The notes under the pieces: generated by a model
What the model saw: only the letters and a program-made list of their open reading frames with translations
Database searches by the model: none
What the model was told of the DNA's origin: nothing
Translations under genes and position numbers: made by a program
Origin: Lycium barbarum
Lineage: Eukaryota > Streptophyta > Magnoliopsida > Solanales > Solanaceae
Direction: 5' to 3'
Assembly (NCBI RefSeq): GCF_019175385.1
Contig: NC_083339.1
Coordinates: forward strand, 47,912,074-47,976,073
DNA length: 64,000 nt
In this document: piece after piece, positions 56,501-64,000 of the stretch
How positions within the stretch are numbered: position 1 is the stretch's first letter
How the letters are laid out: every line of letters begins with the position of its first letter

Positions 56501-59428
56501 TGTCACGACCCAGCCCCGTGGGCCGCGACTGGCACCCTACCGGGGTACCCAGACCAAATCGCATATTCATTACCAAATCCAAACTTATTTCAGAATTTCA
56601 TAAAAGTCATATCAAACATAATTTATATCAAAATATGTCTTAAGCGGTCGCACAAATCAAAATGTCATATCGAATCCAAACGGAGCGGCGGAATAGACAT
56701 CGCCGGTCATAAGTGCAAATATAAGCATAAGGGCCATTTAGGGCCATCATAACAAACAGACCGCTTTATGACCAGAAAACAAAATCAAACAAACATATAT
56801 AGGACCCTCGCCCCACATATATGACTACAGGCCTCTACGAACTCAAAACAAAGACATATGGCGAGACAGGGCCCCGCCGTACCCAAATAGTCAAATGTAC
56901 AAAGTGTATGCATAACAAAGAGTGTCTGTGCCAAAAGTGGACTCCGAGTCAAGAAGGAGTACTCCGAAATAGCAGAGAGTGAAGCCTACAGTGGAGGATC
57001 ACCAATATCTGTACCTGCGGGCATGAAACGCAGCCCCCGAAGAAAGGGGGGTCAGTACGAAATATGTACTGAGTATGTAAAGCACGGAGTACAGAAATAT
57101 GGGCCAAAACTGAAAGCAAATCAAATAACAAAGGGGAGTACAAATCGGTATGTCAGAATCCGTACCAAAATCATATACATATACATAATGGAGACGAAAT
57201 CATGCAAACGCTCAAGAACGTGGTCGCCACTCCGACGCTGGCGCCACACACAGCATAACACCGGAAGGTTTCAAATCTCTGTACATCCCCGAACACATAC
57301 ATATGGGAGCGTATCGCATCACCAGCCATATCACAGCATAACTCCAAGCGGAATCCCGGCCCTATGGCGAGGTCTCGGGAACCGGAACACAGCATACGGC
57401 CGAATTATCATAGGGCGCACGAATCATAACCGGCCCGGGAACCGGTGAACGAAATCATAATAAGGCACGAGCGGAGTCGTGAGCAAACAAATGCAAATCA
57501 TATTTCAAAATAGCCTTTCAAAACATAATGATTTCATAAGTCATTTCATAGACCAAAATAGTCGAACCGTTAGTTGATACAAAAGTTTATTTCACGAAAT
57601 GTTTCCAAAATGGTACGTATGGCTCAAAACGTAACTTAACATATCATAATGGTCAAAACATATTTCATAGGGGAAAGTTTCAAAACCGAAGATTTCAAAT
57701 CAAACTTTATCCAATAGGAGATCCCAATAGGACAAATAGGGCGTCTCGGGGTTAGCGGGCCCACCTCGAGTCAAATTGAGGTGGCAAACATAGTTTACAA
57801 CCATTTGGAGGCTAAAAGGTCATACATAATCATTTCAAAGTGACCCGATCACATTTCGATAGGTTTCGGACATTTGGTTGCATTCTAGCCAAAATAGAGC
57901 CTTTAGGCTTCAATTGAATTGAATGAATAGTAACCTTTTTGTGAATCGGGTTTCGAGGAGCAGAAATGCTCCGGAGGTTCCAATATTCACCTAACATACT
58001 AAGACATGCCAAACGAAGAAATGGGGAGCTTTACATACCTTATCGACGCCTTATGCTCTCCCAAAAATCAAATCCCGTTTCGTCCGAAATCTGCAAATGG
58101 TCAAAGTTACCTATTAGAGGTTCTTAGGCTTAAAATTCCCATTAACTTGATTTTTGTCTACCGAAATTTCGGCAGCATTTCCCCTATAAATCTAACACCC
58201 CCGAGACTTAGCTCGGCTCAAAATACATCAATAACAACAACCCAAACGTCATCAAGCAACATAAGCCACAATCAAATCATTCTAGCTTCAAAGTTCTACC
58301 TTATTACATAAGTTGGCAACTTTTCATTCAAGCTTCAAAATTCCAAATCTATATCCACATTATTGTATTCATTCACTCATTCAAGATTATTCAATCACAT
58401 CCCAAATATGTTCCAAACCATATACGAAATCTCCCGAAGTTCACTACTTTCCATATTTCATTCAAAACATCAAAATTTTACGACAAACATTCTAACTTTC
58501 ATTGTTTCATTCCGAATTCATTAACATCAACCATAAGTCACATTTAAAGTCTTTAGCATCATAGATATACAATGATATACACAAATATACCAAGGGTATA
58601 TACTTTCCGATAATGTTCCGAAATCATTTTCCAACGCCAATTCAATTCATTAATCATTCATTTACGTTATAAAGGTCACAACGACGCAACTAACAAACTT
58701 AAACGAAATCAAATTCATCTTGTCCTCCACAATTCATGGCTCACGGCCACCTAGCAACACATGCACACACACGGCTTTCTACACACACATCCAAGTTACA
58801 GGATTCTCGTCTATTCTCAATCCTTAACACATTCATATCAATTCCATAACATTAAAATAGCAAAATCCTTACCTTTACTTGAATTTCCGACTTGCCGCAA
58901 ACGCGCACCTTTCGCCAAACTAATTGTACCCCGTTGAAGAGGGTCTTGAGTACTTTACAAATATGTGAAAACTAAGATTTTTGGACTACAACCAAGAGCT
59001 AGGAAATTTTTCTTTCTCCCTTTCACTAGGCTCGGCCGAGAGCTTCTTTGGCTCAAAGTTAAGTTATGAATTTTTTCTTGATAATTCCTAATGAATTCTT
59101 TGATATATATCCATACAAGGGGTCATGTGCAAATCACATGACCATTAAAATGGGTCTTGGGCCATTCCAATGGCCGGCCACCCCATCACACTTTGGGCCT
59201 CATTTTTTTGTTCTAATTTCTTGGCCCAATTCATTAAAAGTCCCGTTTTGTAATTCCCGAAACTAATTTCCGAAATTCCAAATTTACCCTCGGCCTTCCC
59301 CGATGTCTTAACATTAATGATTCCATAACCAACATAGTCATATCAATTAGAATCAAAATATTTACTTATAACACACAAGTCTTGATTATTTCTCGATTTC
59401 CAATTATACGAAAACACGGGACATAACA
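56501..59428 (-). repeat. LTR-D, 5' copy, 2928 bp
   Basis: Same length as the 3' copy with about 18 substitutions. The module is at 57015-57072. Confidence 0.92.
57015..57072 (-). promoter_or_regulatory. Triple-hairpin LTR module (LTR-D 5')
   Basis: Identical stems to the copy at 49701-49758. Confidence 0.65.
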
Positions 59429-60376
59429 AAGTGCTGCCCAATTTTCTCTAGAAATAGTAGTGCGTTCTTATGGTTGGTTAACTAACAATCGTACGAATCC
59501 TCTTTTTGAAGGTAGAGGCGTGACATTGAAGGAGAATAAGCAAATGCTAAATTGCTTAAACGACAAAGGTATGTGAGGCTTAACTCTTCTTTCAAAAGGC
59601 ATGAATCCCTCAAGTCTTCCACAAATTCTTCTATAAGATGAAGCTTAAGAGTCCTTCTATATATTAAATCCCCTATGAGCATGATAGTGATGACAATGAG
59701 CTAGAGTCTAGAGACTCAAGAAATCATGGCATGACGTTACTACAATGCTAAGGATGTTATTATTTTTAACACTCGCCTTATGTTTTATTCCCTTCAAGGC
59801 GAGGCATGATACTCATAAATGTCCATAATACAATCGGGGGTTCACAACCTTACGTCACCCCGACATAGTATGGTTGTCTTAAAGCCTAATGAATGCTCTT
59901 AATACTGTTGTATGTTATGACAATAAGACGATAAGTAATGCTAACTTGTAACACTATGGGACACATGGAACATTAAGAAATGATAACATGATGCTATGGT
60001 TTGAGATGTATAATAATGACGTGTTATGATTGATGTTGTGATGATAAGATTCCACTGTGCCTATATGGCTGGGCATGTCACCGCTAATGCGGGCTGCGAT
60101 GTTTAAACCGAGCCGAGAGGGTCGGGCATGATCACCACTAGTGGGCGGCATGTGAGGGTTACCCGGACGCGGGTAACGATACAGATTATGATGTGATGAT
60201 GTATATGATGACGTTCGTGATGATGTATGGGATGTGATAACATGTGTACTATGATTATGTAAAATGTGAAATATGATAGTAATACGATTGCCTATGACAT
60301 TGTGCAGGTTATATATTTGTCCCATGACTCATGATCTTTCTATTATGATTGTTTATTTCATTCCTGCCTTACATAC

Positions 60377-60435
60377 TTAGTACAATATTCGTACTAACGT
60401 CCTTTTTTCTTTGGACGTTGTGTTCATGCCCACAA
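60377..60435 (+). promoter_or_regulatory. Triple-hairpin LTR module, compensated variant (solo LTR-A)
   Basis: HP1 is TTAGTAC-N7-GTACTAA. HP2 is CGTCC-N10-GGACG. HP3 is TTGTG-N8-CACAA. Compared with the common TCAGTAC/GTACTGA and CTGCG/CGCAG, three base pairs have changed on both sides, so every stem stays perfect. Confidence 0.75.
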
Positions 60436-60820
60436 GTAGATAGGGAGGAGATCTTCCTCCGGATTCTTTGAGGCTGCTAGCTGATTGAAAGCCCTCCAAT
60501 GTCTCGGAGGTGCCTATGATGATTATTTTGTGTACAGTTGTAGATGTCATCTCTTAGAGGCTCGTAGATACTCGACGTGGGTCGTGTGGTTTCATGGCAT
60601 GGTCATTATGTATATATGTATATGTATATATTATTTTGCTAGCCTAAGGGCTCGTATGTATAAAAGCATTTCGTTTCTAAATGAAAATGGATTTTATTAT
60701 AAATTGAGCACGAATCGGATAAGTGATAGATAAATAAGCTTAAGAAGTGATGGCACGTGTGGTGCTCGGTGGCTAGTCCCGGGTACCCGTCGCAGCCCCT
60801 AGCTGGGTCGTGATAGGTAC

Positions 60821-60963
60821 ATGTGGGTACTTTTGTGTTAGATGGTTCAGGGATAGTTGGGTTTGACATTATGCCAGTGGTGGTGGTGATAGGGTCGAGA
60901 GTGGCTAGAGAGGAGGTTTGGGGGTTTTGGAGGAGTAGTGGAGGTTGATGCTTGTTGTTCCAT
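60821..60963 (-). pseudogene. 5' end of the copia extra ORF, beyond the solo LTR-A
   Basis: ATG at 60963 (MEQQASTSTTPPKPP) or, in the frame that matches the rest, ATG at 60869 (MSNPTIPEP). Removing the solo LTR and one GGTAC copy puts the 60869 frame in phase with the 48001 frame across the break. This supports one ORF cut by the insertion. Confidence 0.6.
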
Positions 60964-61859
60964 TTTGGAGTAGAATGTGGGTGTGGATTTTACAATAGAG
61001 ATAATCTAGATAATGCAAGTCATTTGGGGATGGAAGGTAAAACAAAAGCAGGTTTCAATGGTTAAGTAAGAGAGAGATAGAGAAAGAATGGGTGATTGGA
61101 TGTGACGAGATTGCTTGTTTCGAAGTATTCTATCATTTATGAGTATCGACAAGTGACTGACATGATGGTTACATGGTATCAAAAGAGTGTCATCATTGTG
61201 AAGGGTTCTTTAAGGACAATTATGGTTGGACACTTCCTTCCTTTTTTACCTTTTTAAATTCGAACTTGAAGACAGAATAAAAGATATAATTGTTTCATGG
61301 TCTGCATATTTATTTAAAACACATGGATGATGTGCGTACCTTTCTTTGATGAACTCTTAGCAGTGTCAACATCCAGACCAATTTTTGTGACATTCAATAT
61401 TCATTAGATCTTATGAGATAAATATCTATCATGGTGCAGGACATACAAGTGAATGTACAAGATTGAGTAAAATATTGTTCAATTGATGCATTACTTTATC
61501 TATAACAATTATTCTAGCCAATTATATAGATACTTATGCAATCTTAGTCATTCCCAGTTTTAGCCTATTTTGCATAGTGATCTCTTTCTAGCTACACATG
61601 AGTACCCATAGTCTAATTTCTATTCCGCAAAGCTTATTAGATGAGTCAGGTTAACCTAGAATTTTAACACATGTTCCCCTTATCATCATGCCTTCTTTCA
61701 TGTCCGAAATTCTTCCTTCTTGTCTTTCTCAAAAGGTTATATTATCTTCTAGTACTGAGTGAGCAGAGTTATTGTTTATTTTTACTTTTGTGTCTGGAGC
61801 AAGCACTATTCAAATATCAGTTTAGCTTGCTCCGTTCTCCCACTCTTTCCTGCAAAACA
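60964..61859 (-). other. Non-coding spacer of the SIRE-type element
   Basis: Lies between the gag end and the extra ORF on the minus strand. In a full SIRE element the whole pol region would lie between these. None is recognisable, so pol is deleted or was never present in this derivative. 'TTTTGATACCATGTAAC' near 61175 resembles a leader context. Confidence 0.5.
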
Positions 61860-62990
61860 ATCAAGGGTTAGTCTTAGGAACCCACACTATATTGGGCTCT
61901 TTTCTTTGAATAATGGAATGAATTAATTTATTCTTTGTCCATTCTGGCAATCCTTTTAGAAACCTGATCTTTGAACCTGTTCAAAGATTGCTGTCAGACT
62001 TGGTGTTTCTTCTTTCAATTTCCAAGTTTCTTTCCTTATGCTTTATGTTCACTAGGCGTGTAAATCTACAATGACCACTCTTGTCACAGAGAGTACACAA
62101 TTCTTCCTCTATAGGTTCTTCTTTAGTAATCTATCATACCCTAATCGAGTGGTTACATTGTGTGTTTAACTGGTGAGGTTAGAAAGCAGTTTAGATGCTT
62201 GCGTCTACCGATCTACTTTCCCTAGATCAACTTCTGCTTTGGACAATTTTATGTTGACTTCTCTAGTTCTTTCCTTTTGAGCGAGCAACTCTCTTCTTAC
62301 CTTTTTCAATTTAATTTAATCCTTGAGGTGTTTGTCACTGGCCTAAAAAACTCCAGTCTTAACGGTTAGCTTTAGAACTTTAGATTGAAGAGCCAAGACG
62401 GATGAACACAGTTGAGTAACTTGTTCTTTTAGAGAACAATTTTCCATTTCAGTCTATTCTTTGTTGGTTTCAACTTCAACGAATTCATTTTTCAAGCAAG
62501 ACAGGACACTAACTAACTCAACCCTTTTTATTTTCATGTCATGATATTCATCAATGAAAGTGGTCATCCGAGACATGATTTTCTTCTTATAGAAAAAATC
62601 CAGCTTATCTTTGAGATCATGAACATTTACCTTTGTGTCTTCCTCAGGGTCTGAGTCTGACTCTTCAATAGCCATGAGTGCTGAGTGATGGGCTTCTTCC
62701 TCAGACTCATCATCTGAACCCCATGCTACTACAATAGTCTTTGTAGCTTCTTTGTTTATCTTGACATGTACTTGTTCCTTCTTCTTTTCATTTCCATTCA
62801 ATTTCCCATAGTGGACAATCCTTAATTAAGTGATCAAATTTCTCACACTTAAAGCATCCTGCAGCCTGAGATTTGTCAAAACGTTTTCCCTTCTCAAATG
62901 TGTTCTACTTGCCATATTGTTTGTAAAGACTCGTTTGGCCGTTCTAGTTATTTCGGCATTTTCGCCAATTCCGAAGCATTGATTAGCTTG
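61860..62990 (-). pseudogene. gag: SIRE/Maximus-type copia gag C-terminal part
   Basis: The minus strand carries FEKGKRF, then the CCHC knuckle CFKCEKFDHLIKDC near 62860-62815. An acidic region in the open frame 62801-62454 follows (VVAWGSDDESEEEAH, ALMAIEESDSDPEED) with VHDLKDKLDFFYKKK. The AWG(S/E)(S/D)-acidic and ALMAI-like words are typical of SIRE gag as I recall them. Further frames near 61890 end with PNIVWVPKTNP-like sequence. Stops and shifts are frequent. Confidence 0.75.
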
Positions 62991-63044
62991 CTCTTGACTC
63001 GAGGGGACCGCTGATATACTTCTTGGGGGGCCTAGACTGTATTT

Positions 63045-63314
63045 AGGCGACTTTGGTAAAAATATTGGCTCGTAGATACTCAGTGTGGATTAGATGGTCC
63101 CATAAGACGGTTTTCTATGTGTGTATATTATTTTGGCGGCCAATAGGCCAATGTATATGCAGTATGTATGTTTTAATTATATATGATTTTCCCACAATCA
63201 GTATGAAAAAAAAAATTCATAAGAGAGTATTAAGTGAGCAGAATAAGCAGTAGAAAGAGCGGTGCTCGGTAAATTCTCCGGGTACCCGTCGCGGCCCCTA
63301 GTCGGGTCGTGACA
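63045..63314 (+). repeat. LTR-A 3'-end fragment
   Basis: About 270 bp matching 60550-60815 ('GGCTCGTAGATACTC', 'GAGCGGTGCTCGG', 'GGGTACCCGTCGC') and ending GGGTCGTGACA. Its 5' side is cut by the copia gag remnant. Confidence 0.75.
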
Positions 63315-63318
63315 AAAG

Positions 63319-63330
63319 CGGTATCAGAGC
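63319..63330 (+). promoter_or_regulatory. Primer-binding site
   Basis: CGGTATCAGAGC, four bases after the LTR end at 63314. It is one base from TGGTATCAGAGC. Confidence 0.78.
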
Positions 63331-63520
63331 AGTTCGTCCTAGGAAGTGTCTACGAGCCGTGTCTAGTAGAGTCTTGTTTATGGTGTGTTGCGCGCCACGC
63401 TAATAAACAAGTGGCTACAGGGCATTTAGGAAAATGACCATTTTTCTTCTCATGAGATCGTGCGACAGAGCCATGTCTAGGATTATATTATTCCTAAAAG
63501 TGTGTTATGGTTTCAGAAAA

Positions 63521-64000
63521 ATGCCGCCGAAAGGAAAAGCTACAGCTGCCCAGAAAGGCAAAGCTGCAACGAAGAAACGGGCAGAAAGGGAGCTTCCGGC
63601 GGAGGTAGAGGAAAGTGAATCGCAAAGTGAGGCCGCACCCAATGTAGAAGAACAGGGAGGAGCCTCAGCTCCTATTCCTCCACCAGGTGTTTCGGGACAA
63701 CAAGTGTCCGAGGCCATACAATTACTGACACAGTTGGTTGCCGCTCAAGCACAGCGACAGAATACAGGATCAAGTGATCGTTCAGCTAGCACAAGAACCC
63801 GTGATTTCCTTACTCTAAACCCTCCAGAATTTTTCGGGTCAAGGCCGGATGAGGACCCACAAGGCTTTATCCATGAGATGCTGAGAACATTAACACTTAT
63901 GCATGCTTCTGAGACTGAATCTGTAGAGTTGGCCTCATATAGACTTCGCGACGTGACGGTACTATGGTATAAGAATTGGGTGATGACAAGAGGGGAGAAT
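63521..64000 (+). CDS. gag: Tekay/Del-type gag, open to the window end (partial)
   Basis: ATG at 63521 gives 160 uninterrupted codons to the last base, so the gene continues outside the window. It starts MPPKGKATAAQKGKAATKK (basic tail). An acidic and Pro-rich linker (EEVEESESQSEA-like, APIPPPG) and a helix (VSEAIQLLTQLVAAQAQ) follow. The capsid core then begins: RDFLTLNPPEFFGSRPDEDP, TLTLMHASETESVELASYRL, VTVLWYKNW. It has an LTR end and primer site 200 bp upstream, and is the least damaged gag in the window. It would form the particle shell. Whether the element is complete cannot be seen. Confidence 0.85.
   Translation, partial: MPPKGKATAAQKGKAATKKRAERELPAEVEESESQSEAAPNVEEQGGASAPIPPPGVSGQQVSEAIQLLTQLVAAQAQRQNTGSSDRSASTRTRDFLTLNPPEFFGSRPDEDPQGFIHEMLRTLTLMHASETESVELASYRLRDVTVLWYKNWVMTRGEN

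Larger units (their letters stand above)
49187..59428 (-). mobile_element. Element D: young Tekay/Del-type retrotransposon lacking gag, protease and RT
   Basis: 10,242 bp, flanked by AAGTG (49182-49186 and 59429-59433). Both LTRs are 2928 bp with no indels and about 18 mismatches by eye (about 0.6%), so the insertion is recent. On the minus strand: LTR (59428-56501), primer site, short leader, about 2.1 kb of non-coding sequence, RNase H remnant, integrase, chromodomain, polypurine tract, LTR (52114-49187). Gag, protease and RT are absent. It must have used another element's proteins to copy itself. Confidence 0.9.
48040..60815 (+). mobile_element. Solo LTR-A, split by element D
   Basis: Starts TGTTACACCTTGG at 48040 and ends GGGTCGTGATA at 60815, flanked by GGTAC on both sides (48035-48039 and 60816-60820). 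Its own sequence is 48040-49186 plus 59434-60815, about 2.5 kb, with no internal region: a solo LTR. It has palindromes at 48385-48540, a TAATATATGGGACC TATA-like site near 48558, and the best-compensated hairpin module at 60377-60435. It interrupts the reading frame of the copia extra ORF. Confidence 0.88.

Overview
The window looks like plant nuclear heterochromatin, and is almost certainly intergenic. It consists of long-terminal-repeat (LTR) retrotransposons stacked inside one another. It contains Ty3/gypsy elements of two lineages: Tekay/Del-type chromoviruses with LTRs of about 2.2-3.1 kb, and a Tat/Ogre-type element. It also contains pieces of a SIRE/Maximus-type Ty1/copia element and a foldback MITE. 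The style of the LTRs and polyproteins suggests a nightshade (Solanaceae) genome. That is recognition from family knowledge, not a database result. No intact host gene is visible. The one candidate is a broken small gene near 29.6-30.1 kb.

I use working names for the LTR families: A, B, B', C, D and E. Layout: 1-10118 holds an inverted LTR-B, a chromodomain stub, an LTR-A, an LTR-B' fragment, then a decayed protease-RT-RNase H-integrase body and its 3' LTR-A. 10119-16169 holds further LTR fragments and a decayed gag-protease that switches abruptly to a Tat-type RT. 16170-17569 resembles a copia LTR. 17575-24144 is a Tat/Ogre element (CATAG target duplication) that kept gag but lost all of pol. 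24150-28340 is LTR-C, gag, LTR-C, gag debris. 28341-30130 is single-copy-looking sequence with the gene relic.

Two deep nests follow. In the first, an LTR-C (30136-45774) is split by a solo LTR-B (31321-44152, CATTG duplication). That LTR-B is itself split by a gag-only LTR-gag-LTR-gag-LTR array (31657-41621). The same LTR-C also carries an 868-bp MULE-like MITE with a 9-bp duplication. In the second, an open reading frame of a SIRE-type element (45793-48034 plus 60821-60963) is split by a solo LTR-A (48040-60815, GGTAC duplication). That LTR-A is split by a young 10.2-kb element D (49187-59428, AAGTG duplication). D has LTRs of identical length (2928 bp) and a full-length integrase that lacks a canonical catalytic Asp. 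The window ends in a fresh LTR-A end, primer site and open gag (63521-64000).

The most interesting signals are structural. A module of about 55-60 nt with up to three adjacent hairpins recurs in 14 LTR copies from families that otherwise differ, and several copies carry paired compensatory changes. A perfect hairpin sits just upstream of the polypurine tract in all four elements whose tract is visible. The LTR-A promoter region carries an array of ACGG(N)CCGT palindromes. Element D carries a 5S-rRNA-like segment inside its body. Repeated loss of pol with retention of gag (array E, the Tat element, the SIRE element) suggests elements that depend on proteins supplied by relatives.
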